Below are positions 24,427-35,460 of a stretch of DNA of 64,000 nt, piece by piece. The DNA comes from Isoetes taiwanensis (taxonomy: Eukaryota > Streptophyta > Lycopodiopsida > Isoetales > Isoetaceae). The DNA lies in contig JAJEKV010000094.1 of NCBI GenBank assembly GCA_021234155.1, positions 1 to 64,000 on the forward strand, given 5' to 3'. The first letter of the stretch is position 1. Each line of letters starts with the position of its first letter. The translations under genes and the position numbers were made by a program. The notes below the pieces were generated by a model. It did no database searches and was not told the origin of the DNA. It worked only from the letters and a program-made list of their open reading frames with translations.

Positions 24427-24997
24427 TATAATCAATCTTGTTAATTTGAGATTTTTCGGTCTGGTCTAAAATGTTTTTGGATTTTTTTTTTTAAGTTATA
24501 TTTCTAAGATTTTGGGGAAGTATAGGAGCCGGAACAAATTCCCGGCATTCCAAAAATCGTGAGAGTTTTTCTGATATGATTTCAGAGCTCCAAATTTTCG
24601 ATTCGATCCTTTGACTCTCAAATTGCAGCTGGCGTTACATGCATGTATGCCATGATTATGGGTCTCAGCTTAGATTCTAAAATTATTCATGTGTGTTACA
24701 TGCTGATGATGTTCCCTTCTTGCCGTATTGCAGTGGGTTCAGAGTCTCTTCATCTTTTGCAACTAGGGTAGCTTTTTATCCATCGCTTTCTGCTTGATAC
24801 CATGCTATTTCCTTGCAGAGCTAGAAGGGTCCGCTTGATGTGCAGAGACGAATTTTAGTGGACTTGGAACTTCCAGGACTTGGCAGGGATCTATGTGCTC
24901 CATCTCGCTTTTACCTGATTTGAAGAGATTCACCTGATGAAATGTTTTGCAGTTGTAGTACTTGCAAGTGGTTTATAAATCATCAAGGTGCATAGTT

Positions 24998-25346
24998 TCA
25001 TGGATAAGGTGCATTGCCAATGCTCTGAGCTCTTGCAGCATATCTCAACAATGTAGATGCAACATGGTAGATCGATTCTATTTGAGCAGCTTTGCTATAT
25101 GATACTATCAAATCAGTAATCCCATGTATTTCTTCATTCATCTTTTCTTCTTCCAATTGCAAATGAATTAGAGCCTTTGTTTTTTGCTTTAGTTCCAGGA
25201 CCGTTTGTGAAACTAAAGAACCATTTAGGTTGTTTTGGATATGAGTTCTCAAATTTGGATGCAGAGTAGCTGCTTTTTATGTACCGGGAGTTGGTGCTAC
25301 AACACTTATCCAGTAGAGCTTTTATAAACAGTTTATCTGCTTGCAA
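24998..25346 (-). pseudogene. Unknown helical protein fragment
   Basis: Two overlapping minus-strand frames read as one helical, charged sequence with a frame change: ADKLFIKALLDKCC, then HIQNNLNGSLVSQTVLELKQ, LQLEEEKMNEEIHGITDLIV and ASTLLRYAARAQSIG. Its regular helical character looks like a real protein fragment, but I cannot name the family. It lies between the two CACTA remnants. Confidence 0.3.
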
Positions 25347-25687
25347 CCTAAATAGGCAGAATCATATTCAGGTATTCAGTTTTTGCATATCCCACATTCT
25401 TAAGTTCTTCCTATGGTTTCACATTTGTTGTTGTGTTTTGCTATGAAGTTGGTAAAAAAGTAATGGAATTTGTGGCCTCAAGTGAGTTTATTTTCTGAAT
25501 AGTTTAGTTAGCCATAGTTCTACTCTAAACAGCTAAACTCTTGATGCCATTTGTAGTTTATGCAGATTTCATTTGTAGGTTAGCTTTGGAATTATGCTAT
25601 GTTCTGGTTGCTTATATTATAAGGACGATTTTTTGGCTTCGCACAGAAAGAATATGTGGAGATTCGCATGCCTCTTCTTATTTTGTG

Positions 25688-28560
25688 CCCTACAAGAGGA
25701 TGGGGGTATAGTGTCAACCCTTGTGACAAGCCCTAGATGTAGTGACAAATTTGTGTCGAATACTACTATCTTGACACAAAGTGCTTGTGTTGTGTCAACA
25801 TTGTGTCTACTGCATAGTGTCAAATCTTTTGTCAAAGCAATGACCTCCTTTTGTCAACTTTCTATAGCATGTTAAGTAGGTTTTTGCAACAACTTTTGAA
25901 CAATATTTAAGCTAAGTTGTGCCAACTTTTTCTTAGGACTTATAACAAACGATTATTCAAAATTTCATCTAATACTTTAACGGAACTTTGAGGAGCATTT
26001 TGTCAACTTTATATTGCAATTTAAGTGGGTTGTTGCAACAATTTTTTAACAAATTTATAAGTCCATCATTAACACATTTCTATGAGATTTATAACATAAT
26101 GCCATCCAATTTGTATCTAATATAGTAGTAGAATTGAGTTTGGTATTCATATATCATTAAAGATTTAGTATTGCGCTAAGGAATGTTACTTGATAGAAAG
26201 ACTGATCTAGACATGGTCAGATGAAGGGGAATAGATAATGGTGAAGGGTACCTGACAACTTGAACAAGGGAGCAAATTTATAGGAAGATAAAAAACAATA
26301 CTCAATACCAAATGATCTATACCATAGTAGTCATAGCAATAAGATTAACAATGTTGATTAATCACATGTGGCAACTTCATTAAAATCGTTCTCAATATCC
26401 TCTATCTCATCCTCATATAGATATAAACAAAGAGCCAAATTCCTAATTGCTTCGGATGGATCATGTTGCATGTTCGGAGATCTGAGCACATGATTCACTT
26501 CTTTATCAACTTCCTCTCTTTGTGAAAGTTCTATGAATGGAGATTCTAAAGGAACATGTTCATCAGTATCATCCTCAAGCAAACCACCTTCGAGATAACC
26601 TTCTCCCATATATGCACTCTCCTCTTCAATATTGATGTCAATTTCTTCCATTTCTTCTTCTGCTTCATGAAATAATGGGTCATCGCCCTTGCCGCCGCCA
26701 CAATCATCATCATCAGTAGCAGCAACAACAACATCATCATCATTAGCATCATCATCATCATTAGCATAAATGTCATGGGAGAGCTCTTCCATATTATTTT
26801 CAGCTACAGATAGATCAATTACATGCCGAGCTCTTGGTTGACAATGTATGACAATCCACTAGTTTGTCTCATTAGGATTCTCATGGAAAAATATCTGCTC
26901 GACCTGACTTGGAAAAACAAAAGGTTCCTTCATTTCAGCCAATACCTTTGAAGAATCCACTTCTGGAAATCCTGATGGATGAGTCCTAATTGTCTTGCCA
27001 CGACCTCTGTATACAACCTTGAACCATCGTGCCTTCAAGACATTTACACGAAAGCTACGATAATCCAACTCAATAATATCTATTAAGATTCCCGTGTAAT
27101 TCATGTTACTCTCAAGAAGGTTGCGATCCCTATTGCTAAATTGACTTTTTTGTTCAAATTCTGAGTTGATCCCTGAATCAAATGTAACTCTACACTTATC
27201 AACACCATGGATGCGAAAATGTTGCTCATATGCCCACATTGAGGAATAATATCGTGCCTAGACCAAAATAATAATACTTATGAGTAACGTGTAGCATAAA
27301 GAGAATGGAACTTAGGATTATACCTTTTTGCTACAACCGAGGGCAAGCTCATAATCGTCATCTGGAATAACTTGGCTATGATCTCTAGCTTCGTCCATAT
27401 GAGCCAACAACCATGCATTATCCATAGCATCTGGAATAGAGTGGCCTATTGATTGCCCCGTTGATCTCTGTGCATCCTCCTTAGTAGTTTCATACAAATC
27501 CCTCCATGGTGCTAAACTTGCAAAATTATTAAGAACAAATGTGCTTACTGCAAGAAGCATGTCATCACTCAGATTTTGCTCTACTCCATTACCCTGTAAT
27601 ACTTAAGTAATACTCTTTGGGCTCTTGAGGTCTCCCACAATTTAGGACCTTCAGGATGTCATGCAATAGTGGCATCATTTAGATAAAACAATGTCTCTTG
27701 TACAAGATGGCCTTCAGCCATGCAACCCTCTGGTTTTGCCATTTGACGCACAAAATCTTTGAGCACCTTCATGTAGCGCTCTAGAAAGAACATCCATCAC
27801 GCTAGGGCGCAGGTCCATAACCTTATCTCATTTGGAATATGTATCAACAGATGTACCTGTGTATATAAGCACATTGTTTATTGCTAGTTGCTAGAAATAA
27901 AATTACATGATTGCATAGAATTTGGTTAGTAGTACCTGTAGGTCAAAAAAACTGGTGGGAAATTCCAATGTCACAAAGCAGTATAATCACTTCCTCCTCC
28001 ACTTTTGGAATATCAGCCACGTCAATTTCTTTGGAGGAGACCCACCTTGCAAATTTACCCAATCGGAATATAATGCCCCTTATTTGTGGGGTCAAAAAGT
28101 CCCCTATCACACATGGAAGTATATGCTGCAAAGCCCATGTAATATCATCGCATACGTTGCAATATGATTTATTACAAAAAATAGAAGTACAAAAGTCAAA
28201 GCATACCTGGAGAAACTTGTGCCAATCATGCGTCTTTAATCCAGTGAGGCTACCTTTTTTTGTAAATGCCTTTCTTAAAGAAGCCCCATATCCAGTTGGT
28301 ATGTGCACCTTTGCTATCCTCTTATTTACTTCAATCTGTTGTTTCTTTCCCAAAACCCATGCACCTTGTTTCCATGTCAAAGTCTTCTTGCCTTTCTTGA
28401 ATATTGCCTACTTATCAGGGTCGGTCACATTTCCAGATGCATGAATGACACCTCGTGAGCCACTAATGTTTTCCCAAAATGACTAGGCAATACCCTAAGA
28501 AATAATGAAGTGAGCCTCTCTAATGTTCTTGTTGAGTATAAGGTTCCGATTGTGGTACAA
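25688..28560 (-). mobile_element. CACTA (En/Spm) element 2, 3' half
   Basis: The left end at 25688 reads CCCTACAAGAG, one base different from the canonical terminus of element 1, and is followed by subterminal TGTGACA/TGTCAA words (25700-25870). The transposase lies on the minus strand to its right, with DUF4218-like, connector, DUF4216 and acidic tail parts. The upstream (5') part runs into the arm of the large inverted duplication at 28.4-42.67 kb, whose inverted copy lies at 61.16-64 kb. The 5' CACTA terminus was not found. Confidence 0.75.
26358..28500 (-). pseudogene. CACTA transposase (TNP2-like), C-terminal half with introns
   Basis: In transcription order the pieces are as follows. 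GSRGVIHASGNVTDPDK, a stop, then KKQQIEVNKRIAKVHIPTGY and SLTGLKTHDWHKFLQ (about 28470-28200, the DUF4218 start with its GLK-x-HD motif), then ILPCVIGDFLTPQIRGIIF (about 28145-27943). Next come ERYMKVLKDFVRQMAKPEGC (about 27790-27725) and the exon 27560-27318 ending LALGCSKKV. The DUF4216 domain (27239-26859) ends EPFVFPSQVEQIFF, and the acidic tail (26792-26358) is rich in Asp and Glu. A single TAG at about 26860 (NPNETN-stop-WIV) separates DUF4216 from the tail. This order is that of CACTA TNP2 proteins, which cut and join the element ends. Stops and frame changes make it inactive. Confidence 0.85.
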
Positions 28561-28689
28561 AAAATCGTTACCCCTCGAGAAAAATAGAACATGACCTAGC
28601 AAACAATGAAGTAAAGCTTTCTAATCCTAGCCATTGCACAACATTGATGTCTATTGCCTAAAACACAATATTCACACCATACACAATGG

Positions 28690-28860
28690 TATAGATAATG
28701 TGCCAGGGCATGCAATTTTGTCTGGTAAGGGCTTGGCAATCCCGTAAGGGCGAGCCAAGGTCTGAGCTAGGCAAAATTGCCTGCCCTGGCACATTCTCTA
28801 ATGTAATGCTTTGGGGCAGCAGGTATTAGCTTTGTGCTGCTGCCCAAACATTACGAAAAA
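28690..28860. repeat. Twin hairpins inside the inverted-duplication arm
   Basis: The first foldback pairs AATGTGCCAGGGCATGCAAT with ATTGCCTGCCCTGGCACATT around an inner TTGGCAATCC/GGGCGAGCCAA stem (about 28699-28798). The second pairs TAATGCTTTGGGGCAGCA with TGCTGCTGCCCAAACATTA (about 28801-28855). The same structure is at about 63540-63700 in the other arm. They look like small foldback (MITE-like) insertions that predate the arm duplication. Confidence 0.75.
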
Positions 28861-29395
28861 ACCATTGCCCACATTATGAATAGAGTATCTTTGGTTCTAT
28901 TACATTAGATGTGGCTCAAACATGCCACTAGGCAGGCTTGAAAAGACAGGCTGTTAGCCTCCTTAATCCCCGGTTGGAATTTTATTTTCGGTTTTCAAGT
29001 CTATACAAAATTCGGCAAATACTCATTAGCTTATTTGCAAATCTGGTGGAGCATGACATACAATGGCAAATTTTCTAGATAGACGTACTAGGGATTTTGA
29101 ATCATGGCCACTAGAGTCCTAAAAATGCATCATTTATTTGTTTTAAGAATGAAATATGATATCTCTAAAATACAACCCCGAGTCTGAATACACCCATCCT
29201 AATCGCTAATCGCTTTTTCAAAAACATTAAAAAACAAAAATCAGCATTGATTCCCCAACCATTGATCTGCACAAAAAAAAATGGGGGTCGCATTGGCAAC
29301 ATATGCCCCGATCGAGGCAGCATGCCCATGTTCCAAACCGCAAAGAAAAAAAGAAGATAAGATTAGTTGCAAACGCATAAGATTAATTGCAAATG

Positions 29396-29500
29396 CAGCT
29401 CATGATCGCAGAAGATCAGATTAGACAAGACCGCAGAAGATAAGATTAGACAAGATCGCAGAAGATAAGATTAAACAAGATCACAAAAGATTATGATGCA
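29396..29500. repeat. Minisatellite, unit about 25 bp (GCAGAAGATAAGATTAGACAA)
   Basis: Four imperfect units (GATCGCAGAAGATCAGATTAG, ACCGCAGAAGATAAGATTAG, ATCGCAGAAGATAAGATTAA, ATCACAAAAGATTA) run in tandem. The corresponding place in the right arm (about 62930-62990) has one unit fewer, so the array changed length after the arms formed. Confidence 0.8.
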
Positions 29501-29749
29501 CAGAAACAGAGAGAACCAACAGAAACATAGAGAAACAGAGAACCAAGCAAAGAAGGTTGTGTAGGTTTTAAAAATATGAGATAAAAGTACAAAAATACAA
29601 GAAAACATGGAGCAAAGCCTTCAGAAAACCGGCGTCCCAAACCGGACGATTAGTGCCATATCCGTAAACTGCCGATTCTCTCGGATTTCAATAATGCGGG
29701 GGCTCCAACAATCAATCCACCGATTCCGAGTCACGATTTGGGAAACCGA

Positions 29750-31377
29750 TGCAATGGACGCTCACCGAACATATAATGACCCTCGGCCAGTATACATGCG
29801 GGGACTTTCCCTCCCATGGCAACCAACTTGCCATAAGCGGAGGCCCTCCGTCTAACTCCGGCCGTCTATAATAAGGCGGCTCAAGTGAAGGACACAGAGG
29901 GGTCATTCGCCCACGCCTTCAATGGGCTTATATGTCCAAGGCGTGAATACAAGGGTTAGCACACGGCATAAATCACATATAAATAACCACCCACGAAGGG
30001 TGGCACATCCATCCAAATACCAGCGGCAAAGAATATGCATCTAAACCTAAGAAAAACACCCCAAACCCCGGTGTTCTACCCCGTTCGGACTCAGGAGGAT
30101 AGACGGCTCGGCCTCAAGAGATCAGCGCATGCAGGTATAACTGGCGTTGGCGGGCATAGAACATCGGCTAGGGTTGTCCACTCCATCCGCCCTCCTGTGC
30201 ACACTTTGCGGATGGGTCGAGAAGTCACGCCATAAGCCGCTATAGCCTTAGGAGAGCAGAGGGCTCGAGGCATCACCTGCTGAGCCTACTCCGAGGGTTC
30301 ATGAAGCCGGGCCCGATGAGGGAGGTGGGAAGCGTCCCTCCCCGTAATCCACGGTGGTTCCATGGGTGAGCTAGAGAATACGTGCCGCATCAGCGACCCC
30401 TTGATCCGTGCAGCTTACTCACCCTAAATCTACTAGTCTGGGGATGCCCCATCGCGGGTCACACCTCGTACCCGGGGAAGTGTCGGACCATACCCGGCCC
30501 ACCTCGGCGCCTAGCTTCTTTGGTTAGGCTATTAGGCCTAGCCCGCTGTAGGAGTCTCGGGGAGCCTTTTATGTTAGGTGCAAGACCCCCACCCCACTTC
30601 ACCATGTGTTCCTTGTGCGGTGCTAAGCCGGTCCATAGCATCTATGACCCGGTGGGCTCTTGTGCCTGAGCCGCAACTAATGGGATAGTCTGGGGGGCTT
30701 TATCTAGGAGCATACTACAATAAATGGGCTCGAGGTCTCTACCCTCCGTGAATTCCCCATTTCCAAGAGCAATACTATGCAAAAACTAACAATCCATCCT
30801 TTGAGAGCAAACCCGTAATCGGAATATAAAGAGAACGAACTTTACCTTTACAATCAAGGGTTAGTTCCTACTGAGTAAAAACATAGAGAGAACGGACAAC
30901 CAACCCAACATGTGCCCTTGGTAGCTATCCTAGAATTCACAACTACACTAGCCACCTGTGTTGTTTCTACATTTGGACCCGTTATCATTGGGGATTTCCA
31001 TCTTCTCGGTCTTGGTGTTCAGCTCTGGTCACAAGGGTGGCGTCCAACTGCTCAAGGTGGCGCTCAGCTCTGGTCACAAGGGTGGCGCTCCACTGCTCAA
31101 GGTGAATTGTGGCTGATATGGGGGTGGTGATCCACCTTATTGGTCTCAATTAGTATCACCATGTTAGCCAATCGATGTTGGCCACGTGGCGCCTTCCCAA
31201 ACCATAATTGACTTAATTACCCCTTTTAAATATTAGTTCCCTAATTATAGGTTATTACCCTTAATGATTAAATTAGAGTCAACCCCCTAGGTTACCATAC
31301 CCCATGGTGGCGTATCTATACTGGGTGACGTGTCAATATATTTATACGTATACCGTATAAATACTTGGAACGTCACA
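29750..31377 (-). repeat. Chromovirus 1, 3' LTR
   Basis: In the element's orientation it begins TGTGACGTTCCAAG (at 31377) and ends near 29750. It matches the 5' LTR at 39561-41199 over its whole length. Long stretches, for example about 31010-31250, are almost identical. Others, mainly GC-rich parts near 29.75-30.7 kb, differ by many short indels. It contains a 45-bp tandem duplication (31019-31103, CAGCTCTGGTCACAAGGG) that is also present in the other LTR. Confidence 0.93.
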
Positions 31378-31391
31378 TTCTCCCCTCCTTA
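31378..31391 (-). other. Polypurine tract of chromovirus 1
   Basis: On the minus strand TAAGGAGGGGAGAA directly precedes the TGTGACG start of the 3' LTR, the usual place for the plus-strand primer of reverse transcription. Chromovirus 2 has the equivalent AGGGGGGGAGAA. Confidence 0.85.
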
Positions 31392-32040
31392 GAATTAATG
31401 CTGTCCTCATCATCAAATATAGTAAATGACATTATGAAGGAAGGAAATTCCTTATTTGAGAAGGTAATATATTAAAACTTCAAAGTTTAGAACAGTTTAA
31501 GCACGAAAGTGCAGTTCACATGATTATCATAATTTAAAAGTTCAAGGACCAAAGTCCAATACCAACATCAGTGGAACAACAAACAAAACATGTAGACAAC
31601 ATAAAGTGAAGAAATCGGGCCATCAGCAACCCTCTAACATGGGCAGGTCACGTACTGCTCACTGGCCTGTACATGTCAATATATCAGTTTGTATAGATAA
31701 AATAATTAGGTTGTGGTTGAAGGGTCCACCCCCTACAAGAAATAAAAGAAAATTTATCTACAAGGAACCTATCATGCCTATGGTTCACAATTCATTTCGG
31801 CGTAAGGAATGGTCAAGTTCCTATTATAGCCAAGATGAATGCGGCTATTATCTACATGCTTTACAAGCAGTTCGCGGTCGTGTCTACATTGACAGTACAC
31901 GACGTCCTAAGGAACACAAAGGTGATCCCCATCATCGATAATTGTTGTCAACTTCGATGCATCTACCCCTCTCTTTGCTGATTCTCGCCCGAATCAAGCC
32001 TTCAAGCTTACGTAGGGAGGCGGGGTTGATAGCATCGTTG
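31392..32040. other. 3' untranslated region of chromovirus 1, with an antisense frame
   Basis: This lies between the chromodomain end and the polypurine tract and has no element-strand domain. On the plus strand, antisense to the element, 31606-31941 is an open frame of 111 codons (start MKKSGHQQPSNMG, with a WLKGPPPTRNKRKF stretch) of unknown nature. It may be chance. Confidence 0.4.
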
Positions 32041-32049
32041 ATGGTGCGA

Positions 32050-33486
32050 CCTTGAGATTCCAGCGCATGAAGTCCGGATAGTGCTTCTCAAGGTCTGTTT
32101 CCATCACCCGCGTAGCATCCTCCACTGGCAAGTGTTTCCACTTGACCAAGTATTGCGACATCACGGTCCTTCGAAGTGCGCATATGCTCGATCAAGAAGA
32201 GCTTGGGCACTATATTCAATTGCTCTTCTGTCATTTCAAGTAGGGTGGGTGTATCCAAGATCTCACGGATCTCAGGGTGTGCTTCTTTAGAAGATTCACA
32301 TGAAAGACCTTGTGGATCTTCAAGCGGGGTGGCAAGTCGAGGCGATATGCCTGTTCCCCAACACATTCAGTGATCTTGAACAGCCCAGCCCATCTGGGTG
32401 CCAATTTCTTGCGATTACCAATCTTAAGCTTGGCTTGTTTGACTTTAATCTTAAAGTAAAACTGATTCACCCACTGGAAGACTTCGTGGGGTTACCTCAG
32501 GCTTATCGCAACACACTCTTTTGACCCATTTGCGTGCGCTAATAAGTACCCACGAACTTCTTCAACGAGAGCTTGCATTTCCAAGAGGAGTTGCTGAGAA
32601 ACCTCCACTTTGGAAACGGGGTTATGCCAAATTAATCGGGAGTAAGGCATTGATAACCATAATTTATCATGAAGGAGACATTCGGAAGACTCATTTCATC
32701 TTTGTTGTAGGCAAACTCAACTAGATAAATATAGTCGGCCCATTGGGATTGCTTACTCCACACATAACCCGTAGCATATCCTCTATAATACGATTGAGTG
32801 CGCCCCGTCGACCATCCCGTCCCGAGGATGATATCGCGTGCTCATAGCAAGCTTGGTCGGATGGTGGCAAAGAAATCTTTCGAGATAAACTTACAAATTT
32901 GGGATCCCCAGCCGGATACAATAACTTCGTGGCATTCCGGTGCAGGCTGAAGATCTCCTTTGCAAATAGGGAGCGGTATCGAAAGGTCGTATCGGGTGTG
33001 CGACATGGCAAGAAATGAGCCATTTTCGACAATTTGTCGAGCTACTACCATCAATGCATCATATCCACGGAGAGTATGCGTGGAAGGCCCACAATGAAGT
33101 CCATGGTTATCACTTCCCACTTGGCATTGGGCACATCCAACGGCTGCAACTCTCCCGGAATCCTTAATTGCTCAGCCTTAGTTTGTTGACACACTTGACA
33201 CTGCTTAATGTACCTGGCAATGTCCTTCTTCTTCGAAGGCGAAATAAGCTGGGCGGATCTTAAAGTAGGTCTTCATAAAACACGCATGTCCAGCTATAGG
33301 ACTGCGAAGCGTGTCATGGAGAATGAGCTTACGTACCCCCGAAGTCTCAGGTACACACAACTTATCCTTGTAATATAACAATCTGCCTTCTTTCTTATAT
33401 GAACGAAAAGCTTCACACTCCTTATCCGTGCGAGCTTCCTTAGCCAAACTGTCCCAAACATCACGGAACTTCGGGATCCGTGGCAA
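32050..33486 (-). pseudogene. Chromovirus 1 integrase with C-terminal chromodomain, frameshifted
   Basis: The integrase copies the element's DNA into the host genome. In transcription order: the zinc-binding N-terminal region (33486-33190, with LRSPIAGHACFMKTYFKIRP), the core (33120-32720, LMVVARQIVENGSFLAMSHT and neighbours), then the GPY/F-like segment KQAKLKIGNRKKLAPRWAG (32470-32380) and LPPRLKIHKVFHVNLLKKHT. The frame read further on gives QYLVKWK-like and VEDATR-like pieces (about 32160-32100), the chromodomain. At least five frame breaks are present. Each block aligns with the intact integrase frame of chromovirus 2 (49673-51163), so the assignment is secure even though the frame is broken. 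Confidence 0.88.
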
Positions 33487-34150
33487 GGTTTGTTCTATTT
33501 GTTTCCCAAACTCGCGGTGAGTGTAGAAATTGCATTACAATGGGTTCGGGTTACTAAGGGATGGCGGACAATGCATCCGAAAAACCACATTGTGCTTCCA
33601 GACTTATACATAATCTCAAAGTCATACTCCTCGAAATTCCATCCATCTTCTCGACGGAGATTGAGATTTGGTGGGTGGATAAGTAACGGAGACCCGATGA
33701 TCCGTATCCAGTGGAATCTTCTACCAAGAAGGTAGTGTCTCCATATCCGGCAGAGCACGGATAAGCGCTAACAATTCACGATCATGGGTAGGGTATCGCT
33801 GCTTTCTGTTTCGTTCATTTCTTTGAATCATAGGCAATAACCCTCCCCCTCGCATTAGGACTCCCCAAGTAGCAATCTTATCGGCATTCGATTTGCCACT
33901 AGCTTATCCTTGTCGGGGATCGGACAGCGTGAGAGAATGGCGACGTTAAGGCATCTTTTTAAGCTGGCCGAAACTTTCTGAACCTTTGCTTTCCAATGCT
34001 CAATCCAATCCTTCACTTTCTCATGCTTTGTAAGATTAGTAAGAGGTGCTGCAATCTTTGCAAAATCCTTAACAAATTTCCGATAATATTCGGCTAGTCC
34101 TAGGAAACTTCAGACCTCGGAAACATTACTTGGAATAGGCCATTCCCTTC
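33487..34150 (-). pseudogene. Chromovirus 1 RNase H region, degraded
   Basis: The frame 33495-33758 reads IWRHYLLGRRF and NFEEYDFEIMYKSG, matching IWRHYLLGKKF and FLEEYDFDIVYKRGK of chromovirus 2, at the end of the RNase H domain. Upstream to 34150 the coding sequence can be followed only in pieces. The domain removes the RNA template during reverse transcription. Confidence 0.8.
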
Positions 34151-34953
34151 TACGCCTCTATCTTTCGGATGCACCGCCAATGCCCTCTGCTGAAATGATA
34201 TGTCCCAAATAATCCACCTTGGGAGTGGCAAAATTGCATTTAGAGAACTTGGCAAAGAGCTGATGGCGTCTTAACTTTTCTAGGGCCAACCAAAGATGTT
34301 TCTCATGCTCCTCCAAGGTCTTACTATAGATGAGAATGTCGTCAAAGAAGATAACAACAAAATCATCCAAATATTGTCGGAAAACATCATTCATTAACCG
34401 CATAAAGGTTGCGGGGGCATTAGTTAATCCAAAAGGCATAACGGTAAACTCATAATGCCCATATCTAGTGCGAAAAGCAGATTTATGGATGTCCTCCTCT
34501 TTAATCCTTATCGATGATATCGGGAGAAGATCAATCTTTGAAAAAATACTTGGCTCCTTGCAACCCGATCCATTAGATCATCGCCCTAGGCAAAGCATAG
34601 CGATTCTTGATGGTATGCTTGTTGAGTTGCCGATAATCGATACACATTCTCAAGGAGCCGTCCTTTTTCTTTACAAAAAGAATAGGAACGCCAAAGGGCG
34701 AAACACTAGGTCGAATAAAACCTAGGTTTAGTAGCTCTTGAAGTTGCTTCTTAAGCTCTGCCAACTCTGGGGGACTCATACGGTACGGGGCCTTGCTGGT
34801 AGGCTTAGTACCTGGTTCTAAAGCTATTTCACATTCTACTCCTCTGAAAGGAGGAAGCTTATGGATCTCGTCTGGGAAAAGATCGCTAAATTCGCGGAGA
34901 ATACTGGCAATCCTCCGGGGCAAGGTATTGATTACTTGGTTTTTTTTTAGCAT
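34151..34953 (-). pseudogene. Chromovirus 1 reverse transcriptase
   Basis: The first block (34953-34573) holds the conserved start: [72 protein letters not shown] and KNRYALPRA. After a broken stretch the second block (34439-34158) has [20 protein letters not shown], then [13 protein letters not shown] with the catalytic FFDD box and [16 protein letters not shown]. The domain copies the element RNA into DNA. All key residues are present; only frame breaks near 34500-34570 separate the blocks. Confidence 0.93.
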
Positions 34954-35460
34954 CGACTCAATGGAAGCAAGGCTGATAACGCAGAGGAGCTTTTGCTGCG
35001 TATAGCTTTATCTAACGTCCGGATGGACATAGACCGCATGATAGGGTTGAATGGTTCACCTTTTATAGTTACGCGGGCTCCATTAGCTGCGTTGAAGGTA
35101 ACTTCTCTCTTCTCGCAGTCTATGTTGGCTTTTGCAGATGCCAAGAATTCCATACCAACAATGAGGTCGTATTTGCCAATATCCATTAACCTAAGCACCC
35201 ATAGCAAGAATTGCACCGGCAACCGCATCTTAAGATTGATCGGCGACCACGGTATGTCTAACCTTCACACATGTTGGGCTAAAGTGACAGGCTCCCGATC
35301 GCGGACCTTTGGGGTGTCCGGTTGTAGGGACCTGGGCCATTCTAGGAGAAGCAAAATTATGTGTACTCCCCGGTATCCATAAGAATTCACGAAAGGCTAC
35401 TTGTCTACTTGGCCTATGGTGGAAATAACCCATTAAAGCCAGGCTGACTTTCAGCATTGC
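34947..35460 (-). pseudogene. Chromovirus 1 aspartic protease region
   Basis: The frame 35457-35230 contains PGSTHNFASPRMA, the counterpart of the DTGSSHNFASPRLA active site of chromovirus 2; the catalytic Asp-Thr-Gly is altered here. The frame 35228-34947 continues with MDIGKYDLIVGMEFL and ANIDCEKREVTF, the conserved C-terminal flap and linker before the reverse transcriptase. The protease cleaves the polyprotein; this copy is probably dead. Confidence 0.85.

Larger units (their letters stand above)
21484..24585. repeat. Pair of diverged direct repeats (about 160 bp) bracketing CACTA copy 1
   Basis: Copy 1 (about 21484-21640) and copy 2 (about 24426-24585) share ATAATCAA, TTAATTTGAGAT, CGGT-TGG, AAGTTTTTG/ATGTTTTTG, TTCTAAG and AATTCCCG, then ATTCCAAAAATCG. 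Each continues with GAGAGTTTTT or GAACTTTTG. The 3-kb interval holds CACTA copy 1 and a small Lys-rich frame. They could be solo or terminal repeats of an older element, or a duplicated flank. Confidence 0.65.

Noticed and set aside
27911-28444. A 177-codon plus-strand frame at 28 kb
   Set aside because: It is antisense to the CACTA transposase (DUF4218 part), which has clear family motifs on the minus strand.
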